Source: Caecitellus pseudoparvulus
Lineage: Eukaryota > Bigyra: Bicosoecida
Assembly (NCBI GenBank): GCA_965644315.1
Contig: CBFFRQ010000071.1
Location: 1-64,000 of the forward strand
Direction: 5' to 3'
Length of the DNA: 64,000 bases
Part shown: positions 21,366-31,297 of the stretch, one piece after another
Numbering within the stretch: the stretch's first letter is position 1
Layout: the number at the start of each line of letters is the position of its first letter
Program-made: the position numbers and the translations under genes
The notes under the pieces: generated by a model
The model's database searches: none
Seen by the model: only the letters and a program-made list of their open reading frames with translations
Told to the model about the DNA's origin: nothing

Positions 21366-24300
21366 TCAGCCCAGCACTCCCAGTGCCGCCTGCGTCACGC
21401 CCGCACCTGCCGTGACGAGAAATGCTGCCCCCACGTGGCGGGACTTCCAGTAGCTGTTGTGGGCGCGCGTCGCAGCGTACAGCTCACTGGAGCGGGCCAG
21501 GATGCCGCTGGGCTGCACCTCCACATCCACTGCGCCGCCGACGGCGCCTTGCAGTTGGCCGGCTGCCACGTGCAACCCTTCCAGTGCGGCTGCCGAGTGG
21601 GGCTGCTGCGCAGAGGTGCGACGGGGGGGCAGGGGCGGTGCTACGGCTGCACTGGGCTCACTGGAAGGCACGTTCGGTGTGCCAGGAGGCTTCGTCCCGC
21701 TGGCGGCTGCGGCGATGGGGTGACTCCGGCCACAGCCACACCTCGCAGCGGTGTGCATGGCCATGGCTGCTTCGCGCACACGCCCATCCAGTTCGCCCAC
21801 AGGCAGGGCAGGCGGCCCAGTACTGGCACTGCCGTGCGGCATGGCTCTGCCTTCCTCCAGCGCCTTCACACTCGCATCTGCCTGGTCCATGAGGCGGCGG
21901 GCAAGGGTAGCAGCCTGCGCCTCACCCTCAGCCACAAGCGCCTGCCGCACGGCAGCACCAACGTGCAGCAGGGGGTTCAGGCGCTGTGCGACGGGGTCGC
22001 AGCTGTTGTACACATTCAACAGCCATGGCCGAGTGTCCTGTGCAGGCCCCACGCCCGGGTCCAGCGCTGGCGGGAGCCGGAACACGCGGGAAAGTGCTTC
22101 CGACACCGCCGCCGCGGAGAGTCCCCGCGCAGTAAGGAACAGCGAGACAGGCGAGCCCATCAGCATCGTACCGGCGAGAGGGATGATGCTGGGGATGCAC
22201 GGCACGCCTTCGGAGGACCAGGCTACCCCAGGGATGGACTGTGCAGCTGGCTGTGGTGCAGAGATGGGGGCGGCCGCTGCCACCGCCGTCCCCTGCAGCA
22301 GGCTGTCGCCACACGACATGTCCACAGCCAGAACACCGCCCAGGGAGTGCCCCACTAGCGTCACTTGGCCTGGGCATGGCACATGCAGTGCCTCCCGACT
22401 CCCCAACAACAGTGCTGGCCGCCCCAGCATGAACAGACACCAGCTCCGCAGAAGCTGCGTCGCGGCGTGGCGGCGCAGCGCACCCCCCACATGTGGGCTG
22501 GTGTACGTGGCAGCCGTGAAGCCTTGCCGGAACAGCATGGACCGCAGGCCGATCAAGGACTTGCTGGAGGTGATGAGGCCCAGTGCGCTCTGCTGCTCGG
22601 CGTTTGCGACCTGCTCCGTCACCTCGGCGTCCTCGCCATCGCTCGGAGTCAGGGGGGGCAGGTGCAGGTCCTTGCGACCGCTGTACCACGCCACGCCCAC
22701 CCCCTCAAACCCAGAGCTGTGCACAGTGCACCTGCTCACAGCATCAGCCCCACTCGCCATACCTTGTGCGACAGAGGGGTTCAATCCCGCGGCGTGGGCC
22801 AGAGCGCTTGCGGCAGCTGTGGCCTGCTGGCTAGGACCAGCCCACAACGGCAGCTCCGCAGCGCACCCAGCTCGCTCCACGGCAATGGTGAAGCGCGCAC
22901 ACTTGCGCCGCATGCCAGAGGATGAGTGGGCGCCCGTCCCGTGCAGTACCAGGGCCACTGTGCGGGGTGCGCCCAAGTGCAGGCGCACTAGACCGTCACC
23001 CGCTGCGTCCGCCCATTTCGCCAGTCGAAGGCGTGTCTCACCCGCCTCGGCACTGTCCACACCCCCGCTGGGCACGGTGCCACGCGAGAGATGGTGTGCA
23101 GCACGGGCGAGTGACTGCAGCAACGGCTCCCGCCTCTCCTGTGTCGCCCCGCTGTCCAGTTTGCACACGCCGAGCGCCAGCAGCGCACTGCGACCTGCCT
23201 GCGTCAGGCACGCCGGTCGCACCCATGCCCGCCGTCGCACAGTCGCCTGCACCTCTCCCGTCACATTTGCCGCTGCCCGAGACACCGCCTTGCCTACAGC
23301 ACGCGTCACAGACGAAAACAGCCCTCCCCCGCCGCCAGAGGCCCGCCGTGGGCGTGCGGAATCTGCTCCCGCCCCCCCTGCCCCCCCTGGCGTGTCGGCG
23401 GCGTACTCTCGGTCGGCACGTTTGCCGATGGCTGCCAGCTGTGGAGGCGTGGTCAGTGTGGCGGAACGACTCCACCCAGTCTTCACATCTGGAGGTGCGG
23501 CAGAGCTGTGCGCATGGCGGTCCGAGGGAGGGATGTACCAAGCTGGAGGAGGGGGGTCTGACCCCCCCTCCCGCGGGGCGCTGTGCAGCACCCCCCCTGT
23601 GCTCTCATCCAGCCACTCTGACAGCGCTGGTGCTGGGCAGGGGGCGTTCCCGGGGGCCTCTGCACTCCAATCTGCGGCATACTCCCACCCCCCCCCCAGC
23701 CGGGTATGGGGGGCCCTCGCCACGCGCCAGGCGCTGCCCGGGCACCACTCCCACCACATGCAGCTACGCAGCGCATGCTGGACCGTTTCATGTGAGGCGG
23801 CCTCTTTGACATCTGCGGTTGCAGCGGCGAGGGTGGCGGTGCGATGTGGGTTGGAGGTCGCAAGCCGCTTGAGCAACAAGATACTCCGCCAGCGTGAGGG
23901 GGGGAAGCTTTACGTACAAGCACCATGAGCTGCCACCATGCTCGTCAGAAGCAACGCGTGCAGCGGTTGCTCCGGGCTGGGCCCGCAGCCGTCAGGCGTG
24001 TCAGGGTTTGCCGTGCCGCAGCGAGCCAGGTGAGGCAGCGGCAGCTGCCGCAGCTCGTCACTGGCAAAAGGGGCCTCAACAAAGACGGGGCACCATTTCT
24101 TCAAGCTGGAGTTCCATTCCTCGTGCTCCCACACTGTCACAGCCCCCACAATGTCCATGTGGTGCCTGTCGCCCTGGAGTGGCAAATTCAGCGAAACGCC
24201 CGCGAAACGTCGATCGATTGGTCGGGACCTAGGTGCGCGCAGTGAGCGCGGACAGCCATTGGTGTGATACATCCACACGGGCGTGAGAACGTGTGTGTTC

Positions 24301-24606
24301 AGTTTCTTGAAATTGTGCAATGCATGTCGTTTTTCTCTCGCTTTTCAACAAAAGGCGGCAGGAGCATGGCTTGAACTTGGAGTTTTTTGGTCCCAACAAC
24401 ATGTGTGGCAGAAAAGGCGAGCGTTCCTCAAACCCAGCTGCCCCGAAGGCGTTGGGGTTGAGTTTTGTCAAGTCGATACGGAGACTGGGCCCACTGGCGG
24501 AGTTCCATGCGCGGTGGCGTGAGGGAAGTGAAACCTCCTGCACCTCCACAGAAGTCCAAGCGACTGCTCCGTCCACCACTTGGCCGTCAGGCGCAGCCAC
24601 AGGCAA
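21366..24606 (-). CDS. DDHD-domain phospholipase A1 with N-terminal DysF domain
   Basis: The main exon (23812-21366) encodes an alpha/beta-hydrolase with nucleophile elbow VGHSLGGVLAVDM, a FLTARG segment, NVYNSCDPVAQRLNPLL and a C-terminal YWKSRHVGAAFLV. These are the hallmarks of intracellular PA-PLA1 enzymes (DDHD1/DDHD2/Sec23IP), which cleave sn-1 acyl chains of phospholipids, often phosphatidic acid. An upstream exon (24173-23918) carries a DysF-N-like motif (AVTVWEHEEWNSSLKKWCPV); a 105-bp GT-AG intron (23917-23813) joins it in phase to a DysF-C-like motif (WWEWCPGSAWRV...GGGWEYAADW). A further open frame to 24606 probably supplies the N-terminus (PHMLLGPKNSKFKPCSCRL), but its start and splice are unresolved. 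DysF domains occur in dysferlin, peroxins and tectonin proteins. The gene converges on the TTRAY2-like gene with 112 bp between stop codons. Confidence 0.75.
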
Positions 24607-25399
24607 GGCACCCGCTTCATGAGGTAAAGAATGCCTAGATGTATGAGTTATCTCTGAATGTGCCCTGTAAACCCACCAACGGAGGAGTATGTGTCGAGCC
24701 AGGCTGTCGCAACAGATTGCAGCTCAACGCCGTTTGGCGATTGAACCCACGGGAACAACGTGCCCTACATGCAGCGTCTTGAAGTATGTCGCCATGAATA
24801 CAAGGAATGTGGTATTCACTGCTGCCCTTTCGCCGTTCCTCGACGAGAGTGTGGGACTCTTTGTATGAGTCGCGACTCGCGACCCACGCTATGTGCGGCG
24901 CCCCCTGGGTCCAGCATGGAGACATTCGAGGCCAGAACTGGCAACATCTGCTGTTACTTTACGACACCAGTCAGTGACGTGTGAAGGTGGGTGGTAGTGT
25001 GCGCAGCCTGGCCTGAGCCGAGCTTGACCGGCGCTGATGCGCAGCACGTCGTTCACCCACGTCGCAGTTTGCCCCCCTGCGCTCACCTGGGGGACACACA
25101 ATCGTCCACGTTGCCTGGCATCATGCGCTGTCACTTTTCAAGTTGCCTTGACATCATCTCGCATCCAGTCTACCCTGCCATGACGCTTGGCGAGCCAGGA
25201 AGCAGCTGACCGCGAGAAACGCCTTGCTGGGTTTTCCCGGCGGCAGCCTCGACGCGCCTGCACCTGACGCCTTCGCGCACACTCCTGCAGAAAACAGGTC
25301 AAGGCAAAAGACGCCCGCGTAGCAACCCCTCCAAAACCAACCCACATCTCCTACAAGCACCTCTACCTGGCTTGTCACGGCCTCGTGCAGCCCACAGCC
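24607..25399. promoter_or_regulatory. Divergent intergenic region
   Basis: About 790 bp between the 5' end of the DDHD gene (minus) and the ATG at 25400 (plus). It is less GC-rich than its surroundings. It should contain both promoters and perhaps an unresolved first exon of the DDHD gene. No defined site is recognised. Confidence 0.4.
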
Positions 25400-28300
25400 A
25401 TGCGCAAGGGTCGGTTCGGCAGCTCTGCCTTCCTGGCCTGCGTCCTCGTTGCCCTGCTGGAAACAGGCGCTCCATGCTCCACCAGCCCCGGCGGCTGCTC
25501 AGATAGCACCTCAGATGACAGCACAGGCCTGCAGGGCTTGCCGTACATTCACCAGGTGTACCGTGAAGACGACCCGTGCCCCGCTGGCTGGGTGCCGGCG
25601 CAGACGCACTGCCTTCGTGCAGTGCCCCCCACACCCGGGTTCACAGCTGCCGCCGCTGCCGCCGCGTGCGCCGCCCTGCACGCCGATGCATACCCTTTCC
25701 CCATTGCTACACCGCAAGATCAGTCGGTGGTCACTGCCTTTGTCGACCTGCAGCCCGGACAACGCGCGTGGATCGGGTGCGAGTTCGCAGGCGACATTTC
25801 CCTTCCCAACTACGGCAAGTTCTTCCTCGCCGACGGCAGCCCTGGCAAGGCCACCTTCTGGGATGCCGCCATCGGGCCGATTGACTTTGCCCCTGGTGCC
25901 CAGTGCTACCTGCAGGCGCCTGCAGAGGGGGGCAAGTGGGGCTTGGCGCCAGGCGGAGTGCCTGCGCCGGGCTTTGCGTACGGCGTCACCTGCGCATTGG
26001 CAGCGAGGCCGAAGCACGTGGCGTCAGGCGCAGATGCCTGCGAGGCTGGCATGGGCAGGGGGTGGAGGTACCTCAAAGACGCCTCTGACTCCACTGGGCA
26101 GTGCTTTGCGGCGCTGCCTGACGAGATGGACGCCAGCCAAGCTGGTGACGCGTGCGCCGCCGTGGGAGGCACTCTCGCAGGAGTCGGTGACAACACACAG
26201 AACAACAAACTTCGCCGCCTGGCCTGGCACCCACTAGAAGATGACGCTTCCTTCACGTGGTTGGGCATCAGCCGGTCCACCACGGCTCTCCCGGGGCAGC
26301 CTGGTGTGTGTGGTTGGTGGGAAGAGCACAGTGACAGTGCAGCTGCATTCGGGAACTGGGATCCAGCTGATCCACACGGCACCACCTGCCTTGCGTCCCC
26401 CCTTCGGGCACGCATGATGCCAGACGGGACGTGGTCTTCAGCTTCTGATCTCACGTTGAATGGTTGGGCAGCTTGCCAGCTGAACGTCCTGGGTGACTTC
26501 CAGACGATGCTGAACTCCAACCCGCTGGGCCAGGCGGCGTTTGTGCCCCCCCGCCAAGCTGGCCCCCATGTCCTGGCCTCTGTTCCTGGCTCGTTGCTTG
26601 GTGGCTTGTTTGGCTCCACCATGTGCTCCCTGCAGGCACTTGGCGGCGCCAAGATGCTGTTCTTTGTGCTCACTGCGCGCGACGGACAGGGCTGGGCGCC
26701 AGGCTGGGAGGCGGAGGTCATCGACGGCTCAGGTGGGCGCACGACCCTGCAGCACCCGGAACATGGGTACTCGACGCAACAGTTCAAGTGCTTCCGTCTG
26801 AGCATATTCAACTGCCCTCGCCTCGAAGTGAGGGGTGGAGTGTCTGGGACCGGAGCGAACATTGCGGTGACAGTGTACTTCGCCGACAGCGGCACAAACA
26901 ACGGGCGGCTCATCGCCCATGCCGAGGGAGATGATGCAACAGCGTTCTTTGCCCTCCCTGGTGCAACTGGCTGTGGGGCTTCCCCTGCCCCTTCAGCCAT
27001 GGTGACTCCTAGCACCTCGCCATCTGTCACGCCGAGCAATTCTGGCACGCCATCAGCCTCCACGTCAGCAGCTGTCACAGGCACGCCATCGGCCTCCACC
27101 TCTGCAGCTGTCACAGGCACGCCATCGGCCTCCACCTCTGCAGCTGTCACAGGCACGCCATCGGCCTCCACCTCTGCAGGTGTGACGGGCACGCCATCGG
27201 CATCAGCCTCCACCTCTGCAACTGTGACGGGCACGCCATCGGCATCAGCCTCCACCTCTGCAGCTGTGACGGGCACGCCATCGGCATCAGCCTCCACCTC
27301 TGCAGCTGTGACGGGCACGCCATCGGCCTCCACCTCTGCAGCTGTCACGGGCACGCCATCGGCATCAGCCTCCACCTCTGCAGCTGTGACGGGCACGCCA
27401 TCGGCATCATCCTCTGCAGGTGTGACGGGCACGCCATCGGCCTCCACCTCTGCAGCTGTCACAGGCACGCCATCGGCCTCCACCTCTGCAGCTGTCACAG
27501 GCACGCCATCGGCCTCCACCTCTGCAGGTGTGACGGGCACGCCATCGGCATCATCCTCTGCAGGTGTGACGGGCACGCCATCGGCATCAGCCTCGACGTC
27601 AGCAGCTGTGACGGGCACGCCGTCAGCCTCCACGTCAGCCGCTGTGACTGGCACGCCGTCAGCCTTCACATCAGCTGCTGTCACGGGCACGCCGTCAGCC
27701 TCCACGTCAGCAGCTGTCACGGGCACGCCGTCAGCCTCCACGTCAGCTGCAGCTACCAACACACCCTTTCCATTGTGGCCAGGCGGCCCGACAGCAAGCC
27801 CAGGCAGCAGCTCTGCTCCTCCAGGGACGCGTATTGGGCCACTTCCAGGAAGATTCACTCCGGCTCCATCTCAAGCACCATCACCAGCCCTGGAGAGTGC
27901 GGGGAGCGATGACGGGCGAGACGAGGGCGTGGCAGGGGACGACGAGGTGGTGGAGGAGGAGGGGCCGGGGCGGACCCGGACCGGTGGCGGGGATACGGAC
28001 ACATCGTGGGAGATTGGCGTCATCTCCAGCGTCTCCATCACGGCATTCCTCATGCTGGCTGTCATGGCCGTGTGCTGTTGCAAGTGCTTCACAAGGCAGC
28101 CCAAGGTGCGGCCGGCCCCCCTGCGCCGACGGGCCAGCTCGGCAAGCGACAAGATCGAAGTGTGCACTGACAGCGACTCAGACAAGCCGCCCAAACCCGC
28201 ACCCGAGCTGCTGCCTCCTTCGGCCATTCACGCGGCAGGCGCCGGCACAAAGTTGACCGAAGCCACGGTGGTGACGCTGGAAGACGCAGGCACCTGGGCT

Positions 28301-28468
28301 CATCGCTCCGACATCACGACCCAGTCTCGCGGCGAAACCCTGTCTGACGTGGACGATGGCTGGCTGGAGCAGGCGTACGGGTTCGATTCTGACGATGACC
28401 CGTCGCTGCAGTTTACCGACATTATCATCGTGTCGCCAGCGAGCGCCCGATCAGCCAAGTCGCAGTAG
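25400..28468 (+). CDS. Type I membrane protein: two C-type-lectin-like domains, mucin-like repeats
   Basis: A single-exon gene of 1022 residues. The ATG at 25400 is chosen because it starts a clean signal peptide (MRKGRFGSSAFLACVLVALL). Two C-type-lectin-like regions follow: about residues 55-205 (CPAGWVPAQTHCLRAV ... WIGCEF ... YGVTCAL) and 215-360 (GQCFAALPDEMDASQAGDAC ... FTWLGISR ... WDPADPHGTTC ... WAACQL). These have the paired Cys and W-x-G spacing of CTLDs, but without a clear EPN/QPD plus WND calcium/sugar set. A Cys-containing domain (to ~545) precedes 19 Ser/Thr-rich repeats (549-786), a likely O-glycosylated stalk. A transmembrane helix (~872-896, ISSVSITAFLMLAVMAVCC) and an acidic cytoplasmic tail complete it. 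It is likely a cell-surface glycan or cell-recognition receptor. It converges on the G3P dehydrogenase gene with 57 bp between stops. Confidence 0.8.
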   Translation: MRKGRFGSSAFLACVLVALLETGAPCSTSPGGCSDSTSDDSTGLQGLPYIHQVYREDDPCPAGWVPAQTHCLRAVPPTPGFTAAAAAAACAALHADAYPFPIATPQDQSVVTAFVDLQPGQRAWIGCEFAGDISLPNYGKFFLADGSPGKATFWDAAIGPIDFAPGAQCYLQAPAEGGKWGLAPGGVPAPGFAYGVTCALAARPKHVASGADACEAGMGRGWRYLKDASDSTGQCFAALPDEMDASQAGDACAAVGGTLAGVGDNTQNNKLRRLAWHPLEDDASFTWLGISRSTTALPGQPGVCGWWEEHSDSAAAFGNWDPADPHGTTCLASPLRARMMPDGTWSSASDLTLNGWAACQLNVLGDFQTMLNSNPLGQAAFVPPRQAGPHVLASVPGSLLGGLFGSTMCSLQALGGAKMLFFVLTARDGQGWAPGWEAEVIDGSGGRTTLQHPEHGYSTQQFKCFRLSIFNCPRLEVRGGVSGTGANIAVTVYFADSGTNNGRLIAHAEGDDATAFFALPGATGCGASPAPSAMVTPSTSPSVTPSNSGTPSASTSAAVTGTPSASTSAAVTGTPSASTSAAVTGTPSASTSAGVTGTPSASASTSATVTGTPSASASTSAAVTGTPSASASTSAAVTGTPSASTSAAVTGTPSASASTSAAVTGTPSASSSAGVTGTPSASTSAAVTGTPSASTSAAVTGTPSASTSAGVTGTPSASSSAGVTGTPSASASTSAAVTGTPSASTSAAVTGTPSAFTSAAVTGTPSASTSAAVTGTPSASTSAAATNTPFPLWPGGPTASPGSSSAPPGTRIGPLPGRFTPAPSQAPSPALESAGSDDGRDEGVAGDDEVVEEEGPGRTRTGGGDTDTSWEIGVISSVSITAFLMLAVMAVCCCKCFTRQPKVRPAPLRRRASSASDKIEVCTDSDSDKPPKPAPELLPPSAIHAAGAGTKLTEATVVTLEDAGTWAHRSDITTQSRGETLSDVDDGWLEQAYGFDSDDDPSLQFTDIIIVSPASARSAKSQ
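27044..27757 (+). repeat. Coding minisatellite, 19 units of GTPSAS(AS)TSAAVT
   Basis: In-frame tandem repeats of 36 or 42 bp encoding GTPSASTSAAVT or GTPSASASTSAAVT with few substitutions (AGVT, SSSAG). The reverse strand is also open throughout because of the repeat, giving a mirror ORF that should not be annotated. Confidence 0.9.
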
Positions 28469-28525
28469 ACGGCGCGCCGCGCTTAATTCACTGTCCATGC
28501 ATTGCGGAACACTGCACACCCGACC

Positions 28526-30964
28526 TCACTGCATGGTGGCCATGAACTCCCGCACCTCCGCCAGCTCCCGCTGCCGCCTCGCGTCGTCCCACCCAATCGC
28601 GTCGCCCATGACACTCACCACTCGCTCAGCACACGCCTCCACAGCCTTGGTGTCTGTAAACGCCAGGCGTGTGCGGCGCGCCACAAAGTCTACAGCCTTG
28701 CACGCCATCTCCTGCTCCACAGCGAACACGATCTCAGCTTGCAAGTACGGGTGGCGCGCCACGAGCCGGTGCGTCAACTTGTGGGGGCCCTTGTCCGTGA
28801 CGGCCATCTGAGCCACTTGCAGGGCCCGCGTGCCGTAGTTGTGCACGAGGTGGGTGGCCACGTCCTTGTCCATGCCAAACGTCTCGCGAAGGGTCACCTG
28901 TGTGGGGGGATGGGGGGTGGCGGTAGGGACATGCGGACGGGCGACAGAGAGGCACGGCGCGGGAACGTACCACGATGCGGTCGAACTTCTGGCTGGCGAC
29001 GATGCCCTGGCGATCGGCACCCAGCAGCTGCTTGTTCAGGGTGTCGCTGGGCTGCACCTTGCTGGCGACGAGGGGGAACTGGCGAGGTCGCGCCGCGACC
29101 TCGTCGATGGTGTCCTGGGCCATGGCGCGGTAGGTGGTCCACTTGCCGCCCAGAATGCTGACCAGGCCCGAGTCAGACACCTCCACGCAGTGACTCCGCA
29201 CGAAGTTGCTGGTGTTGCTGCCCTCCCCTGCGCCCTGGCGAGCCGCCGTCGCAGCTGCCGATGCATCCTCCCCCGCCTCCGTCGCTGCCGCCACGGCTGC
29301 ACGGATGGACTCAGTTTCCGCCTTCAGCGTGTCGGACGACTTGACCAGGGGGCGCAGACCTGACCAGGTGGCCTTGACATCCCCCCGACTGACGTTGGTG
29401 GTCAGGTATCGATTGGCTTCCTTCAGGATGAACGAGACATCCTCCTCACTGGCTTCCGGTGTCATGCTCAGCTCGGCAGGGCTGTCAGTGGTGCCGCACA
29501 GCGCGTGGCCCTCCCACGGCAGGAAGAACAGCACACGCCCGTCCTGGGTCTTGGGCACGATGAGTCCCATCTTGTCGGGGCAGAAGTGGTCGGCCATCAC
29601 CACGTGCACGCCAGCTGCCGGCACAATTGCCTCAGCCTGCGTCACGTCATCCATGAGCCGCACAGCATCGGCGAAGGGCCCTGTGGCATTGACCACCACA
29701 CGTGCCTTGACGTTCCACGTGGCGCCAGTGAGTGTGTCTTCCACCACGGCGCCCGTGATGCGCCCAGCGGAGTCCTTCACCAAATCCCGCAACCCAACGT
29801 AGTTCGCAGCCGTGGCGCCAGACTGCGCAGACGTCAAGGCGATCATCAAATTCATGCGCGTGTCATTGTGCATGCCATCGTAGTACACCACAGCCCCTGC
29901 CAACCCCTCAGACTTCAAGTTCGGGAACGCGTACAAAGCCTCTTCCTGCGCAAGGCACACAGGTACTGCGTGAACCACTCTGCAACGCCGCACACCCACA
30001 TCGCTCCGGGCAGGCAACGCACCTTGGAGAGGTACCGACTGGCCGGCAGCACGCGCTTGGAGCCTGCGATGAGGTCGTACATCTTAGCGCCCAGCCACAT
30101 GTACGGCAGCTCCAGCCAGGAGTACGTTGGGATCATGATTGGCATGGCGTGGGCCATGTACGGCGCAGCGTGCAGCAGGTGAGCCCGCTCAGCCAGCGCC
30201 TCCCGCACAAGCTCGAATTGGGAGTAGTCTGAGGCGTGGCGGTGGATGGCGAACGTGGCAAGCGTGCTGAACAAAAGTGCCGCCGGCACTTGAACCACCC
30301 ACCTAGCTCCGTGAAGGCCTTCTCCAAATACCGCACGCCACCGTGGATGAGCTTCGTGCTGCGGCCAGACGTGCCGCTGCCCCAATCAGCCTGTTCGATT
30401 ATGGCCACCGACAGTCCTCGGCTGGCAGCTGTGCAGGGGGGGCAGGCGTGCGAGGCTGCCGGCTCAAACCAGTCAAACGAGGACCAGGCCATCAAGCCAA
30501 GCACGCACCTTCCAGAGCAACCCCAGCTCCAACACAACCACCTGTAACGAACATTGCACGCGTGACGTGGGGCCCGACCGTGCGCAGTCATGGCACCCGC
30601 AGGCGCAGGCCCAAGGTGTGCCTACTTGCTCCGTGCGGAAATTGATCAACACGCACCACCCACGACCAGCACGTCATACTGCTCGCCAGACTTCAGCTTC
30701 TGGATCTGAGAGCGCCGCGAGGGGCATGACCAAGGAATGACCGACGTCCCGTCCTTGCACCTGCCAATGGGGCAAAGTGGAGGTGTGCGCGGGGCACATT
30801 CTGAGGCCGGGCAGCGGGGTGTGCTGCAGCTCTGCGTACTTGATGGCTGAGGTGGAGTACTCCTGCCCACCCTCGTCAGTGGCCCGGAGAGGGGCGGTCC
30901 AGGTCAGTGTGGCTGCAGCCCCTGCTGTGGCGGCAGCGAGAATGCGAGCTGAAGACCCCAACAT
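28526..30964 (-). CDS. Mitochondrial FAD-dependent glycerol-3-phosphate dehydrogenase
   Basis: Oxidises glycerol 3-phosphate to dihydroxyacetone phosphate at the inner mitochondrial membrane and passes electrons to ubiquinone. Seven exons join in phase: 30964-30798, 30760-30657, 30541-30509, 30428-30303, 30228-30023, 29945-28971 and 28897-28526, giving 660 residues. The N-terminus (MLGSSARILAAATAGAAATL) looks like a mitochondrial presequence. The FAD dinucleotide motif VLVVGGGCVGAGVALE is split over exons 2-3. Then come SGTSGRSTKLIHGGVRYLEK, LHAAPYMAHAMPIMIPTYS, LPWEGHALCGTTDSP and the C-terminal EIVFAVEQEMACKAVDFVA typical of the family. Length matches plant SDP6-type enzymes; no EF-hand is seen. 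Exon 3 is only 33 nt and intron 1 only 37 nt. Most donors are GTGCGT or GTACGT. Alternatives such as bacterial GlpD are excluded by the introns. Confidence 0.92.
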
Positions 30965-31297
30965 GACGGCAGCCTTGGTTGTTAGGCCTGGAGTGCAGCG
31001 GAAAAAAGACAGGTCCGGGGGCAAAACGCTCCAAGGTGAAGCAGGCGAGGGAACTCAAAGAGGCCATGCGTGCAAATTTGTACGGTTCACCTTGTGAGTA
31101 TTGGTCACAGGACTTCTTTGCTGCGTAGGCCGTTTGCATGCTGGTGAAGCGGCAGCCGCGTTTCAGCAGAGTTTCGTGCCAAGCTTGCTTAAGAACTAAT
31201 CGCGGTCTGCTCGAACCCGAATTGCACAGGGAATTAGGAATTCCAAGCCATCATTTGAGTAGCACGTTGCGCACCACTTGGACCACTTCATCACAGC
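30965..31297. promoter_or_regulatory. Divergent promoter region, G3P dehydrogenase / AATF
   Basis: 333 bp between two divergent start codons, so it must hold both promoters and 5' UTRs. It is locally less GC-rich near 31.1-31.25 kb. No specific element is identified. Confidence 0.5.

Noticed and set aside
21751-23928. 725-codon plus-strand frame
   Set aside because: Antisense to the DDHD lipase exon, whose motifs (GHSLGG, SRHVG) are clear; the plus frame has none.
25906-27858. 650-codon minus-strand frame opposite the CTLD gene
   Set aside because: Its repeats (VTAAEVEADGVP) are the mirror of the coding minisatellite on the plus strand, which has the signal peptide, CTLD and membrane segment.
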